A stretch of 64,000 nucleotides of DNA from Halospeciosus flavus (GCF_029814175.1 NZ_CP122312.1:1-64000); one strand, 5' to 3'. Counted from the stretch's first letter, positions 1 to 9,178 are shown. A program made the numbers and translations. The notes: generated by a model from the sequence alone, not told the origin.

Positions 1-7
1 GGGCGGG

Positions 8-859
8 TCACTGCTTCATCGCCCCCATGGTCAGCCCGCTCACGAGGTAGTTCTTCACGATCATGCCGAAGAGGACCATCGGGAGGAGGATGACGACGCC
101 GATGGCCATCACCTGCCCCCACAGGGTCCCGGTCTGGGTCACGAGCTGGGCGGCCGCGACCGGGATCGTCTGGGTCTCGCTGTTCGTGAAGATCAGCGCG
201 AACAGGAAGTCGTTCCACGCGAAGACGATGGAGATGATCGCCGTCGCGCCCATCCCCGGGAGGACGAGCGGGAGTGCGACCTTGTAGAACGCCTGCCACC
301 GCGTCGCGCCGTCTATCTGTGCGGCCTCTTCGAGTTCCTCGGGAATCTCGTCGAAGAACGACCGCATCAGCCAGATGGCGAACGGGAGGTTGAACGTGGT
401 GTACGCGATGATCAGCCCGAGGTAGGTGTTCAACAACCCGAGGAAGTTGTAGATGAAGAACAGGGGGACGATGACGACCGCGATCGGCGCCATTCGCGTC
501 GAGATGATCCAGAACGCGAGGTGCTTCTTGCCGGACATCTCGATGCGCGAGTCCGTACCCCCGAGTGTCCCGAGTGACACCGCGATGACGGCGCTCGACA
601 CCGAGACGATCGCGCTGTTCATGAGGTACTTCGTCAGCGGATTCGCGCCGAACAGCAACTCCTGGTAGTAGCGGAGTGTCGGGTCGAAGATGAGGTCCGG
701 CGGCATCGTGAACATGCTCGTCCGGATCTTCAGCGACGAGATGAGCATCCAGACGATGGGGACGAGCGTCCACAGTGCGAACAGCACGAGGATCGCGTAG
801 GGTGCGATCTGCTGTATCCTGTCCTGGAACGACGTCTGGTGGGCGGCTGCGTTACTCAT
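8..859 (-). CDS. ABC sugar transporter permease (MalG type), left-arm copy
   Basis: Inner-membrane permease of a CUT1 sugar ABC transporter, with several hydrophobic segments and the cytoplasmic EAA loop that docks the ATPase (EEAAQIDGA near residue 185). It is the mirror copy of 16620-17474. Relative to that copy it has lost one G of a six-G run and a CT dinucleotide near 545-560. The net 3-base loss keeps the frame but changes the local protein from GGYGLSRI to GGTDSRI. A C/T substitution also gives Ala for Val at residue 5. The ATG at 859 overlaps the end of the upstream permease gene, as in the other arm. The change may be a sequencing error near the window edge. Confidence 0.85.
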   Translation of the reverse strand: MSNAAAHQTSFQDRIQQIAPYAILVLFALWTLVPIVWMLISSLKIRTSMFTMPPDLIFDPTLRYYQELLFGANPLTKYLMNSAIVSVSSAVIAVSLGTLGGTDSRIEMSGKKHLAFWIISTRMAPIAVVIVPLFFIYNFLGLLNTYLGLIIAYTTFNLPFAIWLMRSFFDEIPEELEEAAQIDGATRWQAFYKVALPLVLPGMGATAIISIVFAWNDFLFALIFTNSETQTIPVAAAQLVTQTGTLWGQVMAIGVVILLPMVLFGMIVKNYLVSGLTMGAMKQ

Positions 860-1795
860 TGTCGCCAGCACCTCCCATGATCGTCTCGACGAAGAACATT
901 CCGAGGAGGACGGTCACGACGAGCATCCCGACGCCGAGTGCGGACCCGTAGCCGAGATTGTAGAAGCGAAGCGACTGTTCGTAGACGAAGAAGCCGATGA
1001 TCTTCGTCGCGTTCGCCGGGCCGCCGCCGGTCGTGATGAAGATTTTCGTGAAGTACCGCATCAGGTCCATCGACCGGAGCAACAGCGCGATGGCCAGCGC
1101 CGGCTTGAGCATCGGCAGCGTGATGTGCCAGAACTCTTGGAGTACGTTGGCGCCGTCGACGCGTGCGGCCTCGTACAGCTTGTGCGGGGATGGACTTCAA
1201 ACCGGCGAGGACGATGAGGACCACCAGCGGCGTCCACTCCCACGTGTCCATCACGATGACTGCGGCCATCGCACCGACACTGTCGCCGAGAATTGGCTCG
1301 TTGACGAAGAGCCCGAGCTGATTCAACATCCAAGAGTACAGCCCGAAACTCGGGTTCAGGAGGAACTGCCAGAGGAGTCCGACGACGACCGGCGCGATCA
1401 TCATCGGCATGATGATGACGCTCGTCAGGACGTTCTCGCCGCGGGAGACCCGGTCAAGCATCGTCGCGATGAGCGTTCCGAGCGTAATCTGGAGGGTGAG
1501 CGACCCACCGACGTAGACGACGGTGGCGTACCAAGAGTGCGCGACCGTCCCGTTGAACATCTGCCGGTAGTTCTGGAGTCCGATGAACGTCGGATTGTGG
1601 CCCGGCAGGAAGTTGATCTCCATGACCGACATCCAGAGGATGACGGCGAGGGGCGATACTGAGGATTCCCAGGACGAGGAGTGACGGAATCAGGAGCAGT
1701 GTCTCGAAGGACACCGGGACCGATTCCAGATACCCCGAACTGGTGTCGGGTTCTTTCCCGACGTGTATCTCTTCGTGATCGTGTTGCAGTGACAT
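852..1795 (-). pseudogene. ABC sugar transporter permease (MalF type), left-arm copy, frameshifted
   Basis: Mirror copy of the intact permease at 15683-16627. Two indels break the frame. A run that is six C in the other copy is four here (near 1650), and an extra base sits in the sequence corresponding to CAGCTG near 1190. As written it reads in three pieces: residues 1-48, a middle part, and the C-terminal membrane segments that end at 852. The membrane segments and EAA loop are otherwise those of a MalF/UgpA-type permease. It lies between the binding-protein copy and the second permease. Whether the breaks are real or consensus errors is open; both lie in contexts prone to indel errors. Confidence 0.85.
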
Positions 1796-1839
1796 GGTTG
1801 TCGTGACGGGTCGGAATCGAGGTGCCGAAAGCGTGGGGG

Positions 1840-3291
1840 TTACTGCAGGGTCTGTTTCCTTTGCTATCGATGGACTGCATCGCTGCTTTCGGCGACTTCT
1901 TGTCGTTGATCATCTTCGAGACCTCCGTGTAGAGGATCTTGTCGAGTTCCGGCCACTGCGGGATGTGCGGACGGAGACCGACGTTGCTGTCCTTCCACGC
2001 CTCCCGGACGGGGGAACGACGTTCGGGTACTGGCTCTCCTCCGAGGACGCCTGGGCGGCCTGCTTGACCTCCTCCATGTTGTAGACCGAGTTCCGCGTCG
2101 GCGTCCCGCCGGTCTTCTTCAGGATACAAGGCTGAATCTCGGGCGACGTTGCCCAGGTGATGAACTTCCAGGCGGCTTTCTTCTCGGCGTCACTCGCGAA
2201 CTTGTTGATGCCGATACCGGACCCGCCGTAGATGTTGGCGCTCCGCTTGTCCCCCTGCGGGAGCAGCGACCAGGAGACCTTGTCGGCGACCTGGCTCTGG
2301 TCCGGGTTCGTGAACATCGCGTTGAACTCGTGCCACTCGGGGCACATCGCGATCTTCCCCTGTGCGAAGGCCTGACCGACACCCGACCACGTCCAGGTCG
2401 TCGAGGGTGGGCGATGTCGATGAGGTTCTTGTAGAACTCCGCGGCCCCGACGCCGGTCTCCGCGAAGGTCGGCGTGATCTTGTCCGATTTGGGGACCTCG
2501 TCGCCGGGCTTCCCGTTGTACCCAGTGAAGTCCTCGGCGCCGTGGGCCCAGAACACGTTGTGGAAGTCACACTGTAGCGAGTCGTGTTGCTTCGCCTGGT
2601 GACCGGTCCCGTAGGGGACTTCGTCGACGTTCTCGTTCATCCACTTCGCCATCTCGAAGTACTCCTGCCACGTCCGCTCCGGACCTGGCTCGAACGGGAA
2701 CCCGAGGTCCTTCTCGGCCTGCTCTTTGTACTTGTTGATGATGTCGTCGCGGTACACCCACATCATCGTCGGACAGTCGTAGGGGAACGCACGGAGGCGG
2801 CCGTCACCGTACCGACCACACGCGTCCAGATGACTGTCGATGAAGTCGTTGACGCCCTTCGGGACGTCTGCCCAGTCGTCGGAGTTGATGAACGGGTCGA
2901 GCGACTGGATGTAGGGGTAGTACTTCGCGCCGACGACGTACGGGTCGACGTAGAACGCCTGATAGTTCCCCGACTTGCTCGTCAGGTCGGACGCGATTTT
3001 CTCCGAGTAGTTGTTGAACGGGACCAGGGTCATGTTGACCGTGATTCCCGTCTGCTTCTGGAACTCGTCGACGATTCCCTTGATCGCGACCGACGGCGGC
3101 GTCGACTCGGAGATGAAGTTGATCTCCGAGGCTGGTTCGACGTCCTTCGGCGGCGTCGTGGTCTCGCCACCGCCGCCGCCACTGGAACAGCCCGCGATGC
3201 TCGCGACTCCGGCCGCGCCCGTCGCAGCCAGGAACCCGCGTCGTTTGGTAGTCGGCCCGTCGTTCGACGTATGCCCGTTGTCGTCTCCCAT
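1840..3291 (-). pseudogene. Sugar ABC transporter substrate-binding lipoprotein, left-arm copy, frameshifted
   Basis: Mirror copy of the intact gene at 14180-15637. The N-terminal 295 or so residues are the same, including the Tat motif (KRRGFLAATGA) and the lipobox ending in Cys. The frame is then lost by a 4-base deletion of GGGG near 2404, a C6-to-C5 change near 2010, and a local rewrite near the C-terminus (around 1862, AGCAGCTGG read as AGCAAAGG). Three adjacent substitutions near 2130 change Leu-Arg to Pro-Cys. If real, this arm encodes no functional transporter. If these are errors, it is a second copy of the CUT1 binding protein. Confidence 0.85.
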
Positions 3292-3498
3292 GGTATTTCG
3301 GCCCACTCAGGAATAATCATGTGTGTTAATAAATCTTCCTTACGATTGTTGATAGTACTGTCACGGAGTGAGCGGCCGGTTTCGGCGAACCGTCGAGCAG
3401 TCCGGTGATTCGGTCTCACGACCGTCTCCGCGTCGGTTCGACCGTGCCGCCGACGGCCGACCGACACGCTTTTGTCGTGATGTTTGTTCGCACCAACC

Positions 3499-4530
3499 AT
3501 GCAGACTGCAGTGTTGACCGACGTCGAGGAGTTCGAAGTCCGGGAGCGAGCGCGGCCGGAACCGGCCGCCGAGGAGGTGCTCGTCGCCATCCGCGACGTC
3601 GGAATCTGTGGCTCCGACGTCCACTACTACGAACACGGTCGCATCGGCGACTACGTCGTGGAAGGTCCGCTGGTGCTCGGCCACGAGAGCGCCGGCGAGG
3701 TCGTCGCGACCGGCGAGGACGTCGACTCGGTGTCGGTCGGCGCGCGCGTCACACTGGAACCGGGCATCCCGTGTCGACAGTGCGCGCACTGCAAGCGCGG
3801 GGAGTACCACCTCTGCGAGGAAGTCGAATTCATGGCGACGCCGCCGCACGACGGGGCGTTCGCCGAGTACGTCGCGTGGCCGGCCGACTTCGTCTACGAA
3901 CTCCCCGAGTCCGTCTCGACGCGCGAGGGCGCACTGTGCGAACCGCTCAGCGTCGGCATCCACGCTTGCCGTCGCGGCGACGTCGACGTCGGTGACACCG
4001 TCTTCGTCACGGGTGCCGGTCCCATCGGTCTACTCGTGATGGAGGCCGCACGCGCGATGGGCGCGACGGACGTCCTCGTGACCGACGTCGTCGAGTCGAA
4101 ACTCGACCGTGCCGAGGCACGCGGGGCCGACCTGACCATCGACGTCACGCAGACCGACCTCGCGACCGCCGTCGACGAGTACACCGACGGCGTCGGTGCG
4201 GACGTCGTCGTCGAGGCGTCGGGCGCGAAACCCTCGATCAAATCGACGCTCGACGGCGTCCGGCGCGGTGGCACCGTCGTCCTCGTCGGCCTCGCGGACG
4301 AGGCCGAGGTCCCCATCGACGTCCTCGACGTCATCGACAACGAACTCGACGTCCACGGGTCGTTCCGGTACGCGAACACCTACGACGCGGCGGTCGACCT
4401 CCTCGCGGACGGCACCGTCGACGTCGAGGGAATCGTCGACTTCGAGAGTTCGCTCGACGACATCGACGCCGCCTTCCGCCGGTCGATGGAACCCGACACG
4501 GTCAAGGGCGTGATCACGATGGAGGACTGA
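3499..4530 (+). CDS. Zinc-dependent sorbitol/polyol dehydrogenase family protein, left copy
   Basis: Medium-chain NAD(P)-dependent dehydrogenase, 343 aa, that would oxidise a polyol or secondary alcohol to the ketone. Visible motifs are the catalytic zinc ligands Cys in GICGSD and His in GHESAGE, the structural zinc lobe with four Cys (CRQCAHCKRGEYHLC), and a Rossmann GxGPxG (VTGAGPIGLL) near residue 170. I chose the ATG at 3499 because an upstream in-frame start adds only five unconserved residues. It is transcribed away from the ABC binding-protein gene, sharing a roughly 200-bp divergent promoter region, and is followed by the IclR gene. An identical protein is encoded in the other arm at 12941-13972. 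The exact substrate cannot be read from sequence. Confidence 0.9.
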   Translation: MQTAVLTDVEEFEVRERARPEPAAEEVLVAIRDVGICGSDVHYYEHGRIGDYVVEGPLVLGHESAGEVVATGEDVDSVSVGARVTLEPGIPCRQCAHCKRGEYHLCEEVEFMATPPHDGAFAEYVAWPADFVYELPESVSTREGALCEPLSVGIHACRRGDVDVGDTVFVTGAGPIGLLVMEAARAMGATDVLVTDVVESKLDRAEARGADLTIDVTQTDLATAVDEYTDGVGADVVVEASGAKPSIKSTLDGVRRGGTVVLVGLADEAEVPIDVLDVIDNELDVHGSFRYANTYDAAVDLLADGTVDVEGIVDFESSLDDIDAAFRRSMEPDTVKGVITMED

Positions 4531-4614
4531 GATCGTCGAATCCACTATTTCTGGACTCGGTGTTGGGAAATTATCCGAGTGTCGCCCCGAAACGCCTCCG
4601 TCGTGGCTGAGTCG

Positions 4615-4631
4615 TTCCACCGATAGTGGAA
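4615..4631. promoter_or_regulatory. Palindromic operator candidate upstream of the IclR gene (left arm)
   Basis: The sequence is TTCCAC-CGATA-GTGGAA, a perfect 6-bp inverted repeat with a 5-bp spacer, 41 bp before the ATG of the IclR regulator. A related half-site (TCCACTAT) lies near 4551 and another (GTGGAAG) follows at about 4640. IclR proteins commonly bind palindromes of this kind and repress their own gene; that this one does so is inference. The identical site is at 12840-12856. Confidence 0.5.
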
Positions 4632-4671
4632 TTCGAAATGTGGAAGGGGACCGACCGTTTTCGGGAGAGAC

Positions 4672-5439
4672 ATGAGCAACCGTGGGCAGGGTGTCCGCAC
4701 GACGCACACCGTCTTCAGCGTCGTCGAGGCACTCGACCAGGAGGGTGGCGCCACGGCGACGGCGGTCGCCGACAGCCTCGACATCTCGAAGAGTAACGCC
4801 TACGACCACCTCTCGACGCTCCAGGAACTCGACTACGTCGTCAAGGACGGCGACCGCTACCAGCTAGGGCTGAAGTTCCTGAAACACGGCGTCCGGGCCA
4901 AGCAGAAACTCGACTTCGCCGACCACCTCGAGTCCGCGCTCGAAGCGCTCGCGGAGGAGACCGGCGAGATGGCCTGGTTCGTCGTCGAAGAGCACGGACA
5001 GGCCGTCTACGTCGAGAAGGCACTCGGGGAGGACGCCATCCAACCGTACGGCCGCGTCGGCAAGCGCGTCGACCTCCACGACATCGCGGCCGGCAAGGCC
5101 ATCCTCTCGGAACTCCCGCGGCGGCGCGTCCACGAAATCGTCGACGAACACGGACTCACGCGCCACACCGAACACACGATCACCAGTCTCGACCGTCTCT
5201 TCGAGGAGTTAGACACGGTTCGAGAACAGGGATACGCCACGAACGAGAACGAGACGTTCGAGGGATTTCGCGCCGTCGCGAGTCCGGTGTCGCCGGAAGG
5301 GGACTTACAGGGCGCCGTCGTCATCTCTGGTCCACAAACACGCTTCGAGGGGGAGCGATTCCAGTCGGAACTCCCGGCTATCGTGTCACGCGTCGCGAAC
5401 GAATTGGAGCTCGAAATCCTCTCACAGAACAACCGATAG
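4672..5439 (+). CDS. IclR family transcriptional regulator, left copy
   Basis: A 255-aa protein with an N-terminal winged helix (about residues 8-70; the recognition region includes LDISKSNAYDHLSTLQELDYV) followed by the IclR effector-binding domain, which usually senses a small carbon compound. It lies between the polyol dehydrogenase and the HisD-like dehydrogenase on the same strand, so it probably controls that catabolic set. The gene is intact here because the codons read CAG CTA GGG CTG at 4861-4872; the other arm lacks one base at this place and is frameshifted. CTA is an unusual Leu codon in this GC-rich sequence, so even this copy may carry a miscalled base. Confidence 0.92.
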   Translation: MSNRGQGVRTTHTVFSVVEALDQEGGATATAVADSLDISKSNAYDHLSTLQELDYVVKDGDRYQLGLKFLKHGVRAKQKLDFADHLESALEALAEETGEMAWFVVEEHGQAVYVEKALGEDAIQPYGRVGKRVDLHDIAAGKAILSELPRRRVHEIVDEHGLTRHTEHTITSLDRLFEELDTVREQGYATNENETFEGFRAVASPVSPEGDLQGAVVISGPQTRFEGERFQSELPAIVSRVANELELEILSQNNR

Positions 5440-5491
5440 AGCCTTTCTCCTTGCCGAATCTTTTAGTTACAGGCCGAGAGTGTCACGTTCG

Positions 5492-6808
5492 ATGTCAGAC
5501 GTTACCTACCTGAAAGAGGCAGAGGATGCCTCACTCGAGATCGACCAGGAAGTGACCGAGGCGGTCCGGGAGATCCTCGACGACGTTCGCGAGAACGGCG
5601 ACGACGCGCTCCACCGTCTCACCCAGAAGTTCGACGACATCGAACGCGAAGAGATCCAGGTCTCCGAAGAAGAGATCGAACAGGCTCACGAGGCGCTGAC
5701 GGAGGACGAACGCGCGGCCATCGACAACACGATCGAGAACGTCCGCGAGTTCCACGAGGAGCAGCTCCAGCACGTCGAGGGCTTCGAGAAGGAGTTCGAG
5801 GAGGGCGTCAACCTCGGCCAGCGCGTCGTCCCGGTCGAGTCCGCCGGCGCCTACGTTCCCGGCGGCCGCCACCCGCTCGTCGCAGCGCCGGCGATGTCCA
5901 TCGTTCCCGCGAAGGTCGCGGGCGTCGAGGAGGTCGTCGCGTGTGCGCCGCCCCAGGAGAACGGAACGATCCAGCCGGCCCAACTCTACGCGATGGACCA
6001 GGCCGGGGCCGACCGTATCTACTGCGTCGGCGGCGCACAGGCCATCGGTTCGATGGCCTACGGGACGGAGTCCGTGACCGGCGTCGACAAGATCGTCGGG
6101 CCGGGCAACATCTTCACCGTCGAGGCGAAGCGGCAGGTGTTCGGCCACGTCGGTATCGACTTCCTCGCCGGTCCCTCGGAGGTCCTCGTCCTCGCCGACG
6201 AGACGGCCGACCCCGAACTCGTCGCGACCGACCTGCTCGCGCAGGCCGAACACGACCCGATGGCACGACCCATCCTCGTCACGACGAGTCGGGACGTCGC
6301 CGAGGAGACCCAGGAAGAACTCGAAGCGCAGTTCGGTCGGCTCCGGACCGAGGATACCGCCCGGGAGTCCTGGGACAACAACGGCGAGGTCGTCGTCGCG
6401 GACGACGTCGACACGGCCGTCGATGTGGCCAACGACTACGCCATCGAGCACCTCCAGGTCATGACGGAGAACCCGCGCGACCTGATGGACGACCTCTACA
6501 ACTACGGGTCGATGTTCCTCGGCGACCACTCGCCGGTCGTCTTCGGCGACAAGGCCGTCGGGACCAACCACTCGCTCCCGACGCTCGAAGTCGCCCGCTA
6601 CAGCGGCGGCATCACGGTCGGGACGTACCTCAAGACGCTCACTCACCAGCAACTCACCGCGGAGGGTGCCGCGACGATCGCCCCGTGGGCGGCGAAGATC
6701 TGCGAACTCGAAGGCACGCACGCCCACCAACTCTCCGCAGAGGCCCGTCTCCCCGACGACGAGAGCGAACTCTCCGAGGAAGCCCAGCGGATCAAGCCCA
6801 GCGACTGA
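5492..6808 (+). CDS. HisD-family dehydrogenase, probably catabolic (HpsN-like) rather than histidine biosynthetic
   Basis: A 438-aa NAD-dependent dehydrogenase of the histidinol dehydrogenase fold. Zinc-site residues of the family are visible: Gln251 and His254 in LLAQAEHDP, Asp353 in FGDK and His412 in THAHQ, with catalytic Glu319-His320 and His360 (GTNH). From memory of the family, the segments EHLQVMT, NYGSMFLG, FGDKAVGTNHSLPT and ARYSGGITVGTYLKT resemble HpsN (sulfopropanediol 3-dehydrogenase) more than biosynthetic HisD. The context is also catabolic: an IclR regulator before it, a small membrane protein and a sodium:solute symporter after it, and no his genes. The start is the ATG at 5492. 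The inverted-repeat boundary at 5795 falls inside this gene. Confidence 0.8.
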   Translation: MSDVTYLKEAEDASLEIDQEVTEAVREILDDVRENGDDALHRLTQKFDDIEREEIQVSEEEIEQAHEALTEDERAAIDNTIENVREFHEEQLQHVEGFEKEFEEGVNLGQRVVPVESAGAYVPGGRHPLVAAPAMSIVPAKVAGVEEVVACAPPQENGTIQPAQLYAMDQAGADRIYCVGGAQAIGSMAYGTESVTGVDKIVGPGNIFTVEAKRQVFGHVGIDFLAGPSEVLVLADETADPELVATDLLAQAEHDPMARPILVTTSRDVAEETQEELEAQFGRLRTEDTARESWDNNGEVVVADDVDTAVDVANDYAIEHLQVMTENPRDLMDDLYNYGSMFLGDHSPVVFGDKAVGTNHSLPTLEVARYSGGITVGTYLKTLTHQQLTAEGAATIAPWAAKICELEGTHAHQLSAEARLPDDESELSEEAQRIKPSD

Positions 6809-6846
6809 TTCCCCACAGGTCTACGACTCTACTCATTTCCCCAACG

Positions 6847-6999
6847 ATGAACGTACTCGAAGTACTTGCCGTGGTCGTCCTCGGTTACTTCGTCTTCGTC
6901 GCGGTGTGGCTGACGAAGATCGAGGACTACCTCGCCGAAGCGGAGGAGAATCGCGCGGAGACACGTAGTCCGAACCGGGGTGAGCCACGTGGCGAGTAG
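6847..6999 (+). CDS. Small membrane protein, probable symporter accessory subunit
   Basis: A 50-aa protein with one hydrophobic segment (about residues 3-22, VLEVLAVVVLGYFVFVAVW) followed by a charged tail rich in Glu and Arg. It starts 38 bp after the HisD-like gene and overlaps the symporter gene by 20 bp, which implies coupled expression. Small single-pass or two-pass proteins encoded just before SSS-family symporters are known as symporter accessory proteins; I assign it on position and topology only, not on a recognised motif. Confidence 0.6.
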   Translation: MNVLEVLAVVVLGYFVFVAVWLTKIEDYLAEAEENRAETRSPNRGEPRGE

Positions 7000-8554
7000 T
7001 TCCGTCACGACCCTAGCCTGGGGGTTCCTCCTCGGCTACCTCGTGTTGATGATCGGACTCGGCTACAAGGGGTACCGGCAGACCGACTCCCAGGACGACT
7101 ACGCGACGGCCCGCGGCGGGTTCGGCTTCCTCATGCTCTCGCTCGCGTACGCCGCCACGGTCGCCAGTGGGTCGACGTTCATGGGTATGCCCGGTATGGC
7201 CTACGGGATGGGGTTCAAGGTCGGCTACTACGCCATCCTCTACCCCGTCGGCGCCTACATCGGAATGATGATCGTCGCGCGTATCACGAAGAAGGTCGGT
7301 GACCGCTTCGGTTCGCAGTCGGTCCCGGACTTCCTCGGCGACCGCTACCAGAGCCCCGTCCTGCGGGTGCTCGCGGCGCTCGTCGCCCTGTTCCTCCTGT
7401 TCTACGTGATGTCGCAGATCACGGCCGCAGGGTGGCTCTTCGACACGATCCTCGGCGTCAACTACGACGTCGGTATCTGGCTCGCCGGTGGCCTCCTGCT
7501 CGTCTACCTCACTGCCGGTGGGACCTACGCGGACATCCTGACAGACGGCGTCCAGGGCGCCATCATGATCGCCATCACCGCCCTCGTCGCGTTCATGTTC
7601 GTCACCGGCTGGGGCATCGAGGGCGGCCCCGTCGCCGTCAACGCGGCGCTCCCGAGTCAGATGCAGTGGGACGTCCACACCAGCGACCAGAACGCGACGT
7701 TCGCGAGCGGGTGGGCGATCTTCTTGCTCCTCGTCGCGCACATCGGGTTCACCGCCCTGCCCCACCTCGGGAACAAGTTCTTCGCGATCAAGAGCACCCA
7801 GTACATGAAGAAGTTCATGCTGGCGTCCGCCGTCATCGGGATCTCGCTCCCGCTGATGTTCCTCGGCGGCATCGTCGGCCGTGCGATGGGCATCCAGGTA
7901 CAGAACCCCGACGCCATCCTCCCCGTCCTCTTCATGCAGACGCTCCCGCCGGTCGTCGCGGCGTTCCTCAGCGTCGCGATCCTCAGCGCGATCGTCTCGA
8001 CGGCGGACGGACTCATCATCGCCATCTCCCAGATCTTCGCGAACGACCTCTACCGGAAGACGTACGTCCCGATGAAAGACGAGCAACCGGACCAGTCGCG
8101 CATCGACCAGCGCGCGCTCTGGATCTCGCGGATCTCGACGGTGGTCGTGACCGTCGCCGCGATCCTCGCCGTCAGGACGCCACCGGAGTACCTCGCCGTC
8201 CTCCTCTGGGTCGGCATCGGCGGCATCATCGCCTCCTACGGTGGGCCGTACCTCGTCGGGACGCTCCGCGAGGAGACGTCGAAGACCGCCGCCATCACGG
8301 CGTTCGTCGCGGGCTTCCTGACGTTCTTCGTCCTCCACCTCGGCCCACGGTTCGGTCTCTACGAGGGCTGGTTCCCCTACAACCAGAACCCCTTCGCCGC
8401 GTCCGGTATCGGGTTCATGATCTCCTGTGCGCTGACGTACGTCGTCAGCAAGTTCACGGAACCGCTCCCCGAGGAACACCTGAACAAGGTGTTCTCGACG
8501 CGGCGCTCCGAGGAATCGACGGGTTCAGACGCACACGGCACCTCCGGAGACTGA
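6980..8554 (+). CDS. Sodium:solute symporter (SSS family)
   Basis: A 524-aa polytopic membrane protein with about 12-13 hydrophobic segments. It has SSS hallmarks: an N-terminal segment followed by GYKGYRQTDSQDDYATARG, then AATVASGSTFMGMPGMAYG, a GGTYADILTDGVQG motif, and STADGLIIAISQIFANDLYRK, the region around the second sodium site. The start is the GTG at 6980 (MSHVASSS), which overlaps the small membrane protein gene. It probably imports the substrate of the adjacent HisD-like dehydrogenase, by analogy with linked catabolic symporters. The substrate itself (an organic acid, polyol or sulfonate) cannot be fixed from sequence. Confidence 0.88.
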   Translation: MSHVASSSVTTLAWGFLLGYLVLMIGLGYKGYRQTDSQDDYATARGGFGFLMLSLAYAATVASGSTFMGMPGMAYGMGFKVGYYAILYPVGAYIGMMIVARITKKVGDRFGSQSVPDFLGDRYQSPVLRVLAALVALFLLFYVMSQITAAGWLFDTILGVNYDVGIWLAGGLLLVYLTAGGTYADILTDGVQGAIMIAITALVAFMFVTGWGIEGGPVAVNAALPSQMQWDVHTSDQNATFASGWAIFLLLVAHIGFTALPHLGNKFFAIKSTQYMKKFMLASAVIGISLPLMFLGGIVGRAMGIQVQNPDAILPVLFMQTLPPVVAAFLSVAILSAIVSTADGLIIAISQIFANDLYRKTYVPMKDEQPDQSRIDQRALWISRISTVVVTVAAILAVRTPPEYLAVLLWVGIGGIIASYGGPYLVGTLREETSKTAAITAFVAGFLTFFVLHLGPRFGLYEGWFPYNQNPFAASGIGFMISCALTYVVSKFTEPLPEEHLNKVFSTRRSEESTGSDAHGTSGD

Positions 8555-8558
8555 ACCC

Positions 8559-9122
8559 GTGACCGAAATCCGGACCATCGAGGCACGCCTCGACCGCGAA
8601 GCGGCCGTCGACCGGACGGCGACGACGTCGATGTGGCGGTACGCGTGGCGACAGCTCCAGTCGTGGTTCGGAAACGGTCCCGAACCGGAGCGGGTCCAGC
8701 GGTTGTACTACCCGAACTACATCGCGTACACGACCGTGACGATTCCGCGCCGGTTCGCTGGCGACCGCGTCGAGAAGTTCCTCGGCGGCGTCGACGGGAT
8801 GACCGCCCGCTCGGGGGCCATCGACGTCGACCTCCCCGAGCGCGAACGCCATCGAGTCGACGACGAGTCGGTGCTCGAACCGGACGTCGACGACGACCGG
8901 GTGTACGACGAGTGGCGCGACTGGGTGTTCGAGTACGTCAACCGGAAGTTCCGCCCCCTCTCGAAACCGGAGTTCGACCTCGACGACGTCGAGTTGGTGT
9001 ACACGCCCTACTGGGTCGTCGAGTTCGAGGACTCCACGTACGCGGTGAACGGTCTCACGAAGGCAGCCGACCCGATTCGGACGAACCAGCCGATCGACGA
9101 ACAGTACCGACGGATCCGCTGA
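8559..9122 (+). CDS. Hypothetical haloarchaeal protein
   Basis: A 187-aa acidic soluble protein starting at a GTG four bases after the symporter stop, so probably in the same transcript. I see no signal peptide or membrane segment. The central part is rich in Asp, Glu and Arg, and the C-terminus contains a more hydrophobic strand-like stretch (VELVYTPYWVVEFEDSTYAVNG) reminiscent of a beta-rich fold. I do not recognise the family. Its position suggests a role linked to the symporter operon, but this is only inference. Confidence 0.6.
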   Translation: MTEIRTIEARLDREAAVDRTATTSMWRYAWRQLQSWFGNGPEPERVQRLYYPNYIAYTTVTIPRRFAGDRVEKFLGGVDGMTARSGAIDVDLPERERHRVDDESVLEPDVDDDRVYDEWRDWVFEYVNRKFRPLSKPEFDLDDVELVYTPYWVVEFEDSTYAVNGLTKAADPIRTNQPIDEQYRRIR

Positions 9123-9178
9123 CGCGGTCGGTTCGGGACTGTGTCTCCGTTCCGACCCCGTGAGGGGATTTCTCGCGC

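Larger units (their letters stand above)
1..5795. repeat. Left arm of a large inverted repeat
   Basis: This stretch reappears, reverse-complemented and almost unchanged, at 11677-17481. The inner end is sharp: the match stops at 5795, inside the HisD-like dehydrogenase, and the other arm begins at 11677 inside a different gene. The outer end is not seen because the match runs to base 1. The arms differ at about nine places that I can find. Eight lie in 1-2410 (for example near 550, 1190, 1650, 1862, 2010, 2130 and 2404) and one near 4866. The arm carries permease 2, permease 1, the solute-binding protein, the dehydrogenase, the IclR gene and the first 101 codons of the HisD-like gene. Confidence 0.95.

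Noticed and set aside
5492-6808. Plain assignment as histidine biosynthesis hisD.
   Set aside because: No other his genes nearby, catabolic neighbours, and C-terminal motifs that look HpsN-like; kept as HisD-family with function open.
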